DNA of 64,000 bases from Streptomyces sp. BK208 (GTDB taxonomy: Bacteria > Actinomycetota > Actinomycetes > Streptomycetales > Streptomycetaceae), in the NCBI RefSeq assembly GCF_004364245.1, contig NZ_SOAV01000006.1, positions 1 through 64,000 of the forward strand, read 5' to 3'. Shown here in pieces: positions 1 through 8,251 of this stretch (positions within the stretch are counted from its first letter, which is position 1; each line of letters starts with the position of its first letter). A program made the position numbers and the translations under genes. The notes below the pieces were generated by a model. It was not told the DNA's origin and ran no database searches. It saw nothing but the letters and a program-made list of their open reading frames with translations.

Positions 1-92
1 CGCCCGGTTACATTTCGAACCCGGAAGCTAAGCCTTACAGCGCCGATGGTACTGCAGGGGGGACCCTGTGGGAGAGTAGGACGCCGCCGAAC
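1..92 (+). rRNA. rrf: 5S ribosomal RNA, 3' portion
   Basis: The first 92 bases match the conserved 3' three quarters of actinobacterial 5S rRNA: the CCCGGTTACATT loop, the CCGGAAGCTAAGCC segment and the final GGAGAGTAGGACGCCGCCGA stretch are all readable. The 5' end lies outside the window, so this is the tail of an rRNA operon transcribed rightwards. The exact mature 3' end is uncertain by a few bases. Confidence 0.95.
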
Positions 93-103
93 AATTATTG
101 GAG

Positions 104-134
104 AAAACCCCGCACCGGGAACGGTGCGGGGTTT
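104..134 (+). terminator. rRNA operon terminator
   Basis: A near-perfect hairpin (AAAACCCCGCACCG, four-base loop, CGGTGCGGGGTTTT) ending in a T run follows the 5S rRNA by about 11 bases. This is a classic intrinsic terminator and marks the end of the rRNA operon. Confidence 0.95.
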
Positions 135-154
135 TCTGCGTTTAGGGTCTTTGT

Positions 155-802
155 ATGCGCTACGACCTGGTTGTATTCGACAACGACGGTGTTCTCGTCG
201 ACAGCGAGCCGATTTCCAATCGGCTGCTCGCCGGCTACCTGACCGAGCTGGGGCACCCGACCTCGTACGAGGAGTCCCTCAGGGACTACATGGGTGGCGC
301 GATGCACCGCGTGCACGACCTCGTCCTGGAGCGGACGGGGCGCCGGTTGCCGGACGACTTCGACGACGTCTTCCACGAGCGGGTGTTCGCCGCCTTCGAG
401 CGTGAGCTGGAGCCCGTCCACGGAGCCGTCGACGTACTGGAGAAGCTGGACGCGGACGGGGTGGTGTACTGCGTGGCCTCCTCCGGGAGCCATGAACGGA
501 TCCGGGTGGGGCATCGCAAGGCCGGGCTCGACCGGTGGTTCGACGACGAGCGGATCTTCAGTTCCCAGGACGTGGGTCGGGGCAAGCCGGCGCCGGATCT
601 CTTCCTGCACGCGGCCGACCGGATGGGTGTGGCGCCGGAGCGGTGCGTCGTGATCGAGGACAGTGCCCTCGGCGTACAGGCCGCCGTCGCCGCCGGTATG
701 GACGTGTTCGGCTTCACCGCGATGACACCGGCCGCGAAACTCTCGGGGGCCACCCGGCTCTTCGCGGACATGGGGGAGCTGGCCGACCTGCTGCGCGACT
801 GA
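155..802 (+). CDS. HAD superfamily hydrolase (beta-phosphoglucomutase-like)
   Basis: A 215-residue cytosolic HAD hydrolase. Motif I is FDNDGVLVDSE near residue 8, with the nucleophile and general acid Asp pair (DxD). Motif II is ASSGS near residue 109, followed by the motif III lysine (GKPAPDLFL near 147) and the acidic motif IV (VIEDSALGV near 169). A helical cap after motif I is typical of the phosphoglucomutase/phosphoglycolate phosphatase branch, so it probably dephosphorylates or isomerises a small sugar phosphate; the substrate cannot be read. A -10-like TAGGGT lies exactly 6 bases before the ATG and no Shine-Dalgarno is present, which suggests a leaderless transcript starting right after the rRNA terminator. 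Confidence 0.9.
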   Translation: MRYDLVVFDNDGVLVDSEPISNRLLAGYLTELGHPTSYEESLRDYMGGAMHRVHDLVLERTGRRLPDDFDDVFHERVFAAFERELEPVHGAVDVLEKLDADGVVYCVASSGSHERIRVGHRKAGLDRWFDDERIFSSQDVGRGKPAPDLFLHAADRMGVAPERCVVIEDSALGVQAAVAAGMDVFGFTAMTPAAKLSGATRLFADMGELADLLRD

Positions 803-878
803 CCCCTGACATTTGTCATGCGCGGTACCGGACGGTTGTTTCTACTGCGGGACCCCGTCCGGACGCGAAGCTGTGTGC

Positions 879-1604
879 ATGACCAAGCCTCGTAAGTCTC
901 GTACCTTCGTGTCGCTGCTCCTGGACGTGGGAGTGCCCGTCGGGTCGTACTACGTGCTCAAGGGCGTGTTCGGGATGAGTGCGGTCGCGGCGCTGGGCTG
1001 GAGCAGTGTGGGGCCCGTGCTGCGGACCGGGTGGGGTGTGTTCAGGCAGCGGGAGGTCAACGTGCTTCCGCTGCTGATCCTCCTGGCCAACCTGGTGGGG
1101 CTGCTCCTCAGCTTCGGCACCGGGGACGCTCGGCTGATGCTGGTCAAGGACAGCGCGGTCGGCAGCCTGGTCGGGTTCGCGATGGTGGGGTCGGTGGTGC
1201 TGGGGCGTCCGATGATGACGGCGACGCTCAAGCCGTGGCTGGTGAAGGGGGACGAGGGCAGGGAAGCGGCGTGGGCGAGGCTGCGGCGGGAGTCGCCCGG
1301 GTTCCGGCGGGCGGAGCTGCGCTTCACCGCGGTGTGGGGGATCGCCTTCGTCGGTGAGTGCGCGCTGCGGGTGGTGGGGGTCTACACGTTCCCGGTCGAC
1401 ACGATGGTCTGGCTCGGAACCGTGGTCATGATCGTCACGATGGTCTTCGCGTTCGTGGTCAGCGGTGCGCTGGGGGCGGGACCCATGGCCCACATGATCG
1501 AGGCGGCGGTGGCCTCGGCCCGTGCCTCCGAGAGCGACCTCGCCGGCGCCCCGACCGGGGAAGCTGAGAAGAATTCACCTTTGGCTGGATCTACCCACGG
1601 GTAA
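879..1604 (+). CDS. VC0807-like integral membrane protein
   Basis: A 241-residue hydrophobic protein with about six membrane segments, beginning with a soluble MTKPRKSRTF leader. It resembles the VC0807 group, relatives of the intracellular septation protein A fold, for which no activity is established. The ATG at 879 is preferred over the GTG at 813 because the 22 residues before it are cysteine-rich, non-hydrophobic and look like translated leader. The C-terminal 25 residues are polar and poorly conserved in appearance. It lies alone between the HAD gene and the MFS gene, all on the plus strand. Confidence 0.7.
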   Translation: MTKPRKSRTFVSLLLDVGVPVGSYYVLKGVFGMSAVAALGWSSVGPVLRTGWGVFRQREVNVLPLLILLANLVGLLLSFGTGDARLMLVKDSAVGSLVGFAMVGSVVLGRPMMTATLKPWLVKGDEGREAAWARLRRESPGFRRAELRFTAVWGIAFVGECALRVVGVYTFPVDTMVWLGTVVMIVTMVFAFVVSGALGAGPMAHMIEAAVASARASESDLAGAPTGEAEKNSPLAGSTHG

Positions 1605-1627
1605 GCCGGGGCCCTACGCTCGCCGCC

Positions 1628-2878
1628 ATGACTGATGTGCTGCGGCGCGGTAGGGCCTCGCTCGCGTTCGGTTTCTTCGCCCAGGGGGTCGCCTTCGCGC
1701 TGCTGGTGACGCGCATCCCCGCCATCCAGGACCGTTACGGCGTCTCCGACGCGCTGCTGCCCGTCTTCCTCGCCGCCGTGCCGATCCTGGCCGGCGTAGG
1801 GAGCGTGGTGAGCGAGCGTCTGGTGCGCAGGGTGCGGCCGAGCCGTCTGCTGCGCTGGTCCCAGCCGGTGGTGCTGCTGGCGCTGCTGGGTGTCGGGGCG
1901 GGGGACCGGGTGGCGGAACTGGCCGTGGCACTGGCCGTCTTCGGGCTGGCCGTGGGGGCGTTGGACGCCTCGATGAACATGCTCGGGGTGAGTCTGCAAC
2001 GGGCGTACGGGCGCAGCATCATGCTCGGGTTCCACGCGACGTACAGTCTCGGCGGGATCCTGGGGGCCTCGCTGGCGTGGGCCGGGGCGCACTGGGACCT
2101 GGCGCTGTGGGTGTCGTATCTGCCGGTGGTGGTCGTGCTGTTGCCGGCCGCGCTGGTGGGGAGCCGGTGGTACGCCGACGGGGGCGGCGGGGGCGCGGTG
2201 GAGGACGCGGGCAAGGACGCGGCCGGTGGCGGCGTCGGTGCCGGTGTGGGGTTCAAGGTGCTGCTGCCGCTGTGTCTGGTGATGACGTTCGCGTACATCG
2301 GGGACTCGACCGTCTCCAACTGGAGCGCGAAGTATCTCCAGGACGTGCTGGGGAGTTCGGAGCAGCTGGCCACCGTGCCGTACAACGTCTACATGGTGAC
2401 CACCCTGGTGGGGCGGGCCGTCGGGGACTTCGGGGTGCGGCGGTTCGGGGCCGTGGCGGTGGTGCGCGGCGGAGCGGTGGTCGCGGCGGGCGGGTTCGCC
2501 GTGGTGGCGTCGGCGCCGGGGGCCTGGGCGGGGATGCTCGGGTTCACGCTGCTGGGGTTCGGGCTGTGCGTGCTGGTGCCGCAGACGTTCGCGGCGGCGG
2601 GGCGGCTGGCGGCGGAGCGGGACGGTCGTCCGGGTGCCTCCGACGCGGCCGTGGCGCGGCTCAACGTGTTCAACTACGTCGGTTTCCTGATCGGTTCGCC
2701 GTTGGTGGGTGCGCTCGGGGATGCCTGGAGCTATCGCGGGGCGATGCTCGTGCCGATGGTGTTGGTGCTGGTGACGGTCGTGTACGCCAGGTCGTTCGGG
2801 GATCGGCCGGACCGATACGGTGTCGGGCATGAGCGGCCGCGCACAGCTGATGTGGGACGAGGCAGTAACGGGCTATGA
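1628..2878 (+). CDS. MFS transporter
   Basis: A 416-residue protein with about 12 membrane segments in two halves, separated by a glycine/alanine-rich cytosolic loop near residues 185-215. It looks like the drug/sugar efflux MFS group related to the FucP/YbjJ-type carriers; the substrate is unknown. There is no Shine-Dalgarno before the ATG, and TACGCT lies 7 bases upstream, so it is probably leaderless. Its last 50 bases overlap the start of acuC in another frame, so the two genes may be translationally coupled. Confidence 0.85.
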   Translation: MTDVLRRGRASLAFGFFAQGVAFALLVTRIPAIQDRYGVSDALLPVFLAAVPILAGVGSVVSERLVRRVRPSRLLRWSQPVVLLALLGVGAGDRVAELAVALAVFGLAVGALDASMNMLGVSLQRAYGRSIMLGFHATYSLGGILGASLAWAGAHWDLALWVSYLPVVVVLLPAALVGSRWYADGGGGGAVEDAGKDAAGGGVGAGVGFKVLLPLCLVMTFAYIGDSTVSNWSAKYLQDVLGSSEQLATVPYNVYMVTTLVGRAVGDFGVRRFGAVAVVRGGAVVAAGGFAVVASAPGAWAGMLGFTLLGFGLCVLVPQTFAAAGRLAAERDGRPGASDAAVARLNVFNYVGFLIGSPLVGALGDAWSYRGAMLVPMVLVLVTVVYARSFGDRPDRYGVGHERPRTADVGRGSNGL

Positions 2879-4001
2879 CTTCGGTCCTGAGCACCCGATG
2901 GATCCGGTCCGGCTCGCCCTGACGCGCAGCCTGGTCGGCGCCCTCGGGCTCGACCGGGAGGCGGAGGTCGTCGCGGCGCGGCCCGCCGGGGAGTCGACGC
3001 TGCGGCTCGTGCACCGGCAGGACTACATCGACGCGGTGAAGGCGGCATCGTCCGACCCCGGCGCGGCCGACGGGTCGTACGGGCTCGGAACGGTCGACGA
3101 TCCCGCCTTCGCGAGGATGCACGAGGTGTCCGCGCTGATCGCCGGGCAGTCGGTGGGGGCGGCGGAGGCGGTGTGGCGCGGGGACGCGCTGCACGCGGTG
3201 AACTTCGCGGGCGGGCTGCACCACGCGATGCCGGGCGCGGCGTCCGGGTTCTGCGTGTACAACGACGCGGCGCTGGCGATCGCGCGGCTGCTGGAGCTGG
3301 GCGCGGAGCGGGTCGCGTACGCGGATGTGGACGTGCACCACGGGGACGGGGTGCAGGCGGCGTTCTGGGAGGACCCGCGGGTGCTGACGGTGTCGCTGCA
3401 CGAGCATCCGTCGACCCTGTTCCCGCAGACCGGGTGGCCGGAGGAGACGGGCGCCGACAGCGCGGAGGGGTCGGCGGTGAACGTCGCGTTGCCGGCGGGC
3501 ACCGGCGACGCGGGGTGGCTGCGGGCGTTCCACGCGGTGGTGCCGGAGGTGCTCGCGGAGTTCCGGCCGCAGGTGCTGGTGACGCAGCACGGCGCCGACA
3601 CGCACTTCGAGGATCCGCTGGCGCATCTGGCGGTGTCGCTGGACGCGCAGCGGGCGGTGCAGGTGGCGTGCCACGAACTGGCGCACGAGTACGCCGGGGG
3701 GCGGTGGGTCGCGCTCGGGGGTGGCGGGTACGCCGTGGTGGACGTGGTGCCGCGGTCGTGGGCGCATCTGGTGGGAATCGCGGCGGGACGGCCGGTGGAG
3801 CCGGAGACGGTGATCCCGGAGGGGTGGCGGCAGGAGGTGTTCGCGCGGACGCGGCAGCTGGGGCCGATGCGGATGACCGATGGGCGGTGGCCGGTGTCCT
3901 GGGCCTCGTGGGAGGCGGGGTACGACCCTGCGGATCGGGTGGATCAGGCGGTGCGGGCGGCCCGGCGGGCGGTGTTTCCGTTGCGGGGGCTGTTGCCGTG
4001 A
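2829..4001 (+). CDS. acuC: Acetoin utilization protein AcuC, class I/II-type histone deacetylase family
   Basis: A 390-residue zinc-dependent deacetylase of the arginase/deacetylase fold. Visible active-site elements: the tandem histidines in GGLHHAMPG (near residue 135), the zinc ligands in DVDVHHGDG (near 173), and a downstream DTHFEDPL and GGGGY segment that closes the active site. In Bacillus, AcuC deacetylates acetyl-CoA synthetase; a role in protein (de)acetylation control of acetate metabolism is the likely function here. The GTG at 2820 is an alternative start three codons upstream. TACGGT sits 7 bases before the ATG at 2829, supporting that start and a leaderless message, despite the overlap with the transporter gene. 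Confidence 0.88.
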   Translation: MSGRAQLMWDEAVTGYDFGPEHPMDPVRLALTRSLVGALGLDREAEVVAARPAGESTLRLVHRQDYIDAVKAASSDPGAADGSYGLGTVDDPAFARMHEVSALIAGQSVGAAEAVWRGDALHAVNFAGGLHHAMPGAASGFCVYNDAALAIARLLELGAERVAYADVDVHHGDGVQAAFWEDPRVLTVSLHEHPSTLFPQTGWPEETGADSAEGSAVNVALPAGTGDAGWLRAFHAVVPEVLAEFRPQVLVTQHGADTHFEDPLAHLAVSLDAQRAVQVACHELAHEYAGGRWVALGGGGYAVVDVVPRSWAHLVGIAAGRPVEPETVIPEGWRQEVFARTRQLGPMRMTDGRWPVSWASWEAGYDPADRVDQAVRAARRAVFPLRGLLP

Positions 4002-4073
4002 CGGCAGTGGGCGTCGCTGTTCGGTGAACCGGCGTCGGAGTGGGCCCGGGGTGCGTGCGCTGCCCGGCGTTGC

Positions 4074-4116
4074 GGGGTGCCTCCCCCAGTGCCTGAACGG
4101 CCTGGGAGGTACCCCC
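4074..4116. terminator. Intergenic inverted repeat, likely terminator
   Basis: GGGGTGCCTCCCCCAG and CCTGGGAGGTACCCCC form an imperfect long hairpin with an 11-base loop, 73 bases after acuC. Inverted repeats with these GGTGCC/GGTACC arms recur between Streptomyces genes and probably end transcription. Confidence 0.6.
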
Positions 4117-4141
4117 GGCGCCCACCCACGACTGCCCGCAG

Positions 4142-4245
4142 CGGCGGCGGCGTGTGGTGGCTGTCTGCGGGGGCGGTGTGTGGCGGCTGGCGGCGGGGGC
4201 GGTGTGTGGTGGCTGGCGGCGGGGGCGGTGTGTGGTGGGTGTCCG
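4142..4245. repeat. 26-bp tandem repeat, four copies
   Basis: Four copies of a 26-bp unit lie end to end (4142, 4168, 4194, 4220). The middle two copies differ at one base and the outer two are more diverged. The core reads CGGGGGCGGTGTGTGG. They fill most of the 332-base gap between acuC and the next gene. Open frames through them are short, tryptophan/glycine-rich and repetitive, so I do not consider them genes. Confidence 0.85.
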
Positions 4246-4333
4246 CGGTCGGGGGGTGCGGTTGTTACGCCGACTGTGCGTAGGTTTCTTTGTTTCTCTC
4301 CGTTCCGGCGTGGGACCCGGCAGCATCGGTCGG

Positions 4334-5149
4334 GTGCTGACCCGTGGAGCTCTTCGGGCTCATCTTCTCGATGTCCGGCTGGCCGGGGTGGTGGCGACCT
4401 CCCGGGAGGTGAGTCTGCGGAGTTACCGTCTGTTCGCCGCGCGGGACCCCAGGGTGCTCCTCGGGATCGATCCGGAGGGCGAGTGGGGGCAGCGGGAGCT
4501 GCTGGGACTGATGGCGCGGAGGTGTGGTGTTTCGGCCGATCCTCGCGACACCTCCGGCCAGGACATGATCGACCCCGACCGGACCCTCGCGGCGCTTGAC
4601 GCCTTCGCGGGCCGGCTCGCGGCGGTGGCCGGGCGGCGTGCCCCGGTGCTGCTCGGCACCGGGCACCCGCATCGACTGCTCGGCTTCTACGTCGCCTTGG
4701 CCGAGGCGCTGTCGGCGGCGGGATGTGCTGTTCTCACCCCGGCGCAGGGTCGCTCTGTCGACATAACGACCCGGTTCGGTCTACGCACGTACCGCCTCGA
4801 CTACGTCCGCGGAGTCGCGCTGGTGCGGGAGGCCGGGGCCGGGTGCGCCGGTGGTGAGCCGGGCGCACACACCCATTCTCCGTTGCCGGTTCGTACGGCC
4901 CTGGCTGCCGCGGCCGAGGGGGGCGGACCGCTGCCCGAGTTGGTGATCGGGGACCACGGGTGGGTCTGCGGGGCAGGTCAGCTGGGGTTCGAGGCCATCG
5001 GCCCGGCCGATACGGACGATCCGGCGCCGTTCGTGGGGGAGGCCGAAGGGCTCGTGTCCGTCGTCGTTCCGGTTGATGACGCGGTGCGGTCCTCGTACTA
5101 CGGACCGCTCACCCGCTACGTACTCAATCGGGCGTGTCTGTCACGGTAG
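4334..5149 (+). CDS. Phosphatase-like protein of unknown substrate
   Basis: A 271-residue soluble protein that in Streptomyces annotation is commonly called a phosphatase; I recognise the family, not a proven activity. Visible features are SGQDMIDPDRT near residue 76, a VLLGTGHPHRLLGFY segment near residue 107 and GDHGWVCGAGQLGFE near residue 208, with buried Gly-His pairs that could bind metal or phosphate. The GTG at 4334 is chosen because everything upstream in frame is translated 26-bp tandem repeat. It is followed by two small genes on the same strand in what looks like a conserved Streptomyces block. Confidence 0.65.
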   Translation: MLTRGALRAHLLDVRLAGVVATSREVSLRSYRLFAARDPRVLLGIDPEGEWGQRELLGLMARRCGVSADPRDTSGQDMIDPDRTLAALDAFAGRLAAVAGRRAPVLLGTGHPHRLLGFYVALAEALSAAGCAVLTPAQGRSVDITTRFGLRTYRLDYVRGVALVREAGAGCAGGEPGAHTHSPLPVRTALAAAAEGGGPLPELVIGDHGWVCGAGQLGFEAIGPADTDDPAPFVGEAEGLVSVVVPVDDAVRSSYYGPLTRYVLNRACLSR

Positions 5150-5278
5150 GGAAGTGATGGGTGCACCTCTTCCCCACTCGCATCACCCGCCCCTACATTG
5201 GGGAGTGAGCACGCAACGACGAAGAGTCACCGGAAGGGGAAGCCGGTGGCCGTCGAGTGCGGAAGGTTCAGGTGTGTC

Positions 5279-5491
5279 ATGGCTGCAGCTGACGAAAGGC
5301 CTCTGAACGAGGTTCAGTTCCTTACCGTGGCGGAGGTCGCCTCGGTGATGCGCGTGTCCAAGATGACCGTGTACCGGTTGGTGCACAGCGGTCATCTGCC
5401 CGCGATCCGGGTGGGACGGTCGTTCCGCGTCCCGGAGCAAGCGGTTCACGAGTACCTCCGCGAGAGCTACGTGGGGGTGGAAACGGCCTGA
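5279..5491 (+). CDS. Excisionase-family helix-turn-helix DNA-binding protein
   Basis: A 70-residue protein that is almost entirely a MerR/excisionase-type winged helix: FLTVAEVASVMRVSKMTVYR gives the helix-turn-helix (residues 14-33), and the wing IRVGRSFRVPEQAV follows. It lacks an effector domain, like the developmental regulator BldC, but the sequence is clearly not BldC. A GGAAGG lies 12 bases before the ATG, a rather long spacing. It is likely a small global or local DNA-binding regulator; its targets cannot be inferred. No phage integrase is nearby, so an excisionase role proper is unlikely. Confidence 0.85.
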   Translation: MAAADERPLNEVQFLTVAEVASVMRVSKMTVYRLVHSGHLPAIRVGRSFRVPEQAVHEYLRESYVGVETA

Positions 5492-5600
5492 CGGACCTCG
5501 ATTACGACCTCAGCGCTCGGACCGGTAGGCTGACCCCTCGTAGGTCGTGTGGGCCCATGGCGCTCACCAACCGAGTGATGAGAAGTGAGCGAGGGTAGTC

Positions 5601-5699
5601 GTGGGCTCTGTTATCAAGAAGCGGCGCAAGCGGATGGCCAAGAAGAAGCACCGCAAGCTGCTGAAGCGCACGCGCGTTCAGCGTCGCAACAAGAAGTAA
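5601..5699 (+). CDS. bS22-like small ribosomal protein (AURKAIP1/COX24 domain)
   Basis: A 32-residue, extremely basic protein starting at GTG: MGSVIKKRRKRMAKKKHRKL and ending RRNKK. It has about 20 Lys/Arg residues. It matches the AURKAIP1/COX24 C-terminal domain family, which in mycobacteria is the small-subunit protein bS22 sitting near the decoding centre. A perfect hairpin follows 24 bases after the stop, so it is a self-contained transcription unit or the end of one. It is easily missed by gene finders because of its size. Confidence 0.85.
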   Translation: MGSVIKKRRKRMAKKKHRKLLKRTRVQRRNKK

Positions 5700-5723
5700 G
5701 CGACGCTGCGCCGTCAGCGTGGT

Positions 5724-5759
5724 CTGTGGCCCCCCACCGCATCCGGTGGGGGGCCACAG
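5724..5759 (+). terminator. Strong intrinsic-type hairpin
   Basis: A perfect 16-bp stem (CTGTGGCCCCCCACCG paired with CGGTGGGGGGCCACAG) with a CATC loop follows the bS22-like gene. There is no long T run, as usual in Streptomyces terminators. Confidence 0.88.
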
Positions 5760-5888
5760 CCGTAATGCCGTCATTTTTCGTCACGTGCCGCGTCCGGCGG
5801 TCATCACGGTGCAACACCCACCGGCTAAGTTGGCCCGCAGACGGGGAACGCGGCAGGCTACGGAGCAGGCGGAAGGAAGGCGCTGATC

Positions 5889-6950
5889 TTGGGCAAGGTC
5901 GTGCTCGTGACCGGGGTGGCCCGGCAGCTGGGCGGCCGGTTCGTCCGGCGGATCCAGCGTGACCCCGACGTGGAGCGGGTCGTCGGGGTGGACGCCGTCG
6001 CGCCGGAGCACCATCTGGGCGGCGCCGACTTCGTCCAGGCGGACATCCGGCAGTCGGCCATCGGGCGGGTGCTCGCCGAGACGCGGGCGGACACGGTCGT
6101 GCACCTGGACGTGACGGGGACGCCGCTGGTCAGCGGCAGCCGCACGTCGGTGAAGGAGACCAACGTCATCGGCACGATGCAGCTGCTGGGCGCCTGCCAG
6201 AAGTCGCCGACGGTGCAGCGGCTGGTGGTGAAGTCCAGTACGAACGTCTACGGGTCCGCGCCGCGCGACCCGGCCGTCTGCACCGAGACGACCGCGCCCA
6301 AGTCCCTGCCCAGCGGCGGCTTCGCCAAGGACGCGGTCGAGGTCGAGGGGTACGTGCGGGGCTTCGCGCGCCGCCGCCCCGACGTGTCGGTGACCGTGCT
6401 GCGGTTCGCCAACATCCTCGGGCCGGCCGCGGAGACGCCGCTCGCCTCGTACTTCGGGCTGCCGGTGCTGCCGACGGTGTTCGGCTACGACCCGCGGCTG
6501 CAGTTCGTGCACGAGGACGACGTGATCGAGGTCCTGCGGGTCTGCTCGCACGAGCCGCGGCGGTCCACGCTGAACAGCGGAACCTTCAACATCGCCGGGG
6601 ACGGTGTGCTGCTGCTCTCCCAGTGCTCGCGGCGCCTGGGCCGTCCCACGGTGCCGTTGCTGCTGCCGGCCGTCACCTGGGCGGGTTCGCTCGTGCGTAC
6701 GCTGGGGATGACGGACTTCTCCCCCGAGCAGATCCGGCTGCTCACCCACGGCCGGGTGGTGGACACCACGCAGATGCGCGAGACGCTGGGATTCGAGCCC
6801 AGGCACTCGACGGCCGAGGCGTTCGCGGACTTCGCACGCGGCCGTGGAGCCGGGCTGCTGCCGCCCGAGGCCCTCGCGGGGGCCGTCGACCGGATCGCGG
6901 AGCTGTCCCTGCCCGGCAGCGGCCACCTCCCGACGCAGAGCGCCAACTGA
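5889..6950 (+). CDS. NAD-dependent epimerase/dehydratase family protein
   Basis: A 353-residue extended short-chain dehydrogenase. The Rossmann nucleotide-binding motif is VLVTGVARQLGGRF at residues 4-17, and a KSSTNVYGSAP segment near 117 carries the serine/tyrosine part of the active site. The start is TTG at 5889, preceded by GGAAGGAAGG with 9-base spacing. It probably acts on a nucleotide sugar or a polyprenyl/lipid intermediate; the gene just downstream is a lipid acyltransferase only 14 bases away, and the pair looks like an operon of envelope lipid metabolism. The exact substrate is unknown. Confidence 0.85.
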   Translation: MGKVVLVTGVARQLGGRFVRRIQRDPDVERVVGVDAVAPEHHLGGADFVQADIRQSAIGRVLAETRADTVVHLDVTGTPLVSGSRTSVKETNVIGTMQLLGACQKSPTVQRLVVKSSTNVYGSAPRDPAVCTETTAPKSLPSGGFAKDAVEVEGYVRGFARRRPDVSVTVLRFANILGPAAETPLASYFGLPVLPTVFGYDPRLQFVHEDDVIEVLRVCSHEPRRSTLNSGTFNIAGDGVLLLSQCSRRLGRPTVPLLLPAVTWAGSLVRTLGMTDFSPEQIRLLTHGRVVDTTQMRETLGFEPRHSTAEAFADFARGRGAGLLPPEALAGAVDRIAELSLPGSGHLPTQSAN

Positions 6951-6964
6951 GGAGCGCATCAACG

Positions 6965-8005
6965 ATGGCGGACGCCAAGGTCATTCCGTTCGACGACGAC
7001 CGGTCGCGGGGAAGCCGGCGCAAGAGCAAGGCGGAGCCGGCGCCGGCCGGCGAGGTGCAGCCGCTGCCCCTGCGGGGAGCCGCCCCTCAGGACCCCGGCC
7101 CGGCGCCGCAGGAGCCGCCCGGGCCGCGGCCGGACGCGGGCGATGACGGCGAAGGCGACGAGGACGGCGGCCTGGAGCGGCGTATCGCGAGCGGGCTGTC
7201 CTTCCTGCGCCGCCGGCTCACCGGGGACTACGAGGTCGACGACTTCGGCTACGACGCCGAGCTGACCGACCAGGTGCTGATGTCCCTGCTGCGGCCGGTG
7301 TACGAGAAGTACTTCCGGGTCGACGTGAAGGGCGTGGAGAACATCCCGGCCCGGGGCGGCGCGCTGATCGTCGCCAACCACTCGGGGACGCTGCCGCTGG
7401 ACGGGCTGATGATGCAGGTCGCCGTGCACGACCACCATCCGGCCGACCGGCACCTGCGGCTGCTGGCGGCTGACCTGGTGTTCGTGCTGCCGGTGGTCAA
7501 CGAACTGGCGCGCAAGCTCGGGCACACCCTGGCCTGCGCGGAGGACGCCGAACGGCTGCTCCGCCAGGGCGAGCTGGTCGGTGTGATGCCGGAGGGCTTC
7601 AAGGGCATCGGCAAGCCGTTCGGGGAGCGCTACAAGCTCCAGCGCTTCGGGCGGGGCGGCTTCGTGTCCACGGCCCTGCGGCAGGGAGCGCCGATCATCC
7701 CGTGCTCGATCGTCGGGGCCGAGGAGATCTACCCGATGATCGGCAACTCCAAGACCCTGGCGCGGCTGCTGGGCTTCCCGTACTTCCCGCTCACGCCGAC
7801 CTTCCCGTGGCTGGGGCCACTGGGCGCGGTGCCGCTCCCGACGAAGTGGACGATCCAGTTCGGCGAGCCGATCCCGACGGACGGCTACGCGCCGGAGGCG
7901 GCCGAGGATCCGGTGCTGATGTTCAACCTGACCGACCAGGTGAGAGAGCAGATCCAGCACACGCTCTACAAACTGCTGGTGCAGCGGCGGTCAGTGTTCT
8001 TCTGA
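6965..8005 (+). CDS. Lysophospholipid acyltransferase family protein (PlsC-like)
   Basis: A 346-residue protein with a disordered, charged first 75 residues and a PlsC-type glycerolipid acyltransferase domain. The acyl-transfer histidine lies in VANHSGTLPLDG near residue 140, with six residues between His and Asp rather than the usual four, and the acceptor-phosphate motif appears as MPEGFKG near 211. A strongly hydrophobic VFVLPVVN stretch could anchor it to the membrane. It likely acylates lysophosphatidate or a related lipid. It forms a two-gene unit with the upstream epimerase. Its last 53 bases, stop included, are repeated 106 bases downstream (see the repeat entry). Confidence 0.85.
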   Translation: MADAKVIPFDDDRSRGSRRKSKAEPAPAGEVQPLPLRGAAPQDPGPAPQEPPGPRPDAGDDGEGDEDGGLERRIASGLSFLRRRLTGDYEVDDFGYDAELTDQVLMSLLRPVYEKYFRVDVKGVENIPARGGALIVANHSGTLPLDGLMMQVAVHDHHPADRHLRLLAADLVFVLPVVNELARKLGHTLACAEDAERLLRQGELVGVMPEGFKGIGKPFGERYKLQRFGRGGFVSTALRQGAPIIPCSIVGAEEIYPMIGNSKTLARLLGFPYFPLTPTFPWLGPLGAVPLPTKWTIQFGEPIPTDGYAPEAAEDPVLMFNLTDQVREQIQHTLYKLLVQRRSVFF

Positions 8006-8163
8006 GGCGGAGCGGGGTGTCGACGGCGGGGTGCGGTGGGTCGGCGGACGGAGTCCGGCGCAGCCGGTCGAAGCCCGCGGAGCGGTGCGAGGCCGGCGGT
8101 GTGGATGGGCTCCAGCACACGCTCTGCAAACTGCTGGTGCAGCGGCGGTCGGTGTTCTTCTGA
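7953..8163 (+). repeat. Duplicated 3' end of the acyltransferase gene
   Basis: Bases 7953-8005 (the last 17 codons and the stop) recur at 8111-8163 with two mismatches in 53. The second copy still encodes QHTLCKLLVQRRSVFF and a stop, but no gene is attached to it. The 105 bases between the copies show no other gene. Confidence 0.92.
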
Positions 8164-8190
8164 CGCCCCTGTGACGGCGGCACGGCGGCA

Positions 8191-8233
8191 CGGCGGTGGG
8201 GTGTCCCCGGAGTCCAGGGGCACCCCACCGCCG
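8191..8233. terminator. Bidirectional terminator between acyltransferase and rsbN
   Basis: CGGCGGTGGGGTG (8191-8203) pairs with CACCCCACCGCCG (8221-8233), extended by CCCC/GGGG with a one-base bulge. It lies between two convergent genes and can serve both strands. Confidence 0.85.
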
Positions 8234-8251
8234 TACGCGCACCGCTTCGGC

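Noticed and set aside
4077..4283. Short Trp/Gly-rich frames in the 26-bp repeats
   Set aside because: They only translate the tandem repeat and have no ribosome-binding site.
5279..5491. Excisionase of an integrated element
   Set aside because: No integrase, attachment repeats or phage genes are nearby and the surrounding genes look like core chromosome.
8036..8163. A separate small gene ending QHTLCKLLVQRRSVFF
   Set aside because: Only the duplicated tail is protein-like; the preceding residues are unrelated low-complexity sequence and no start site is convincing.
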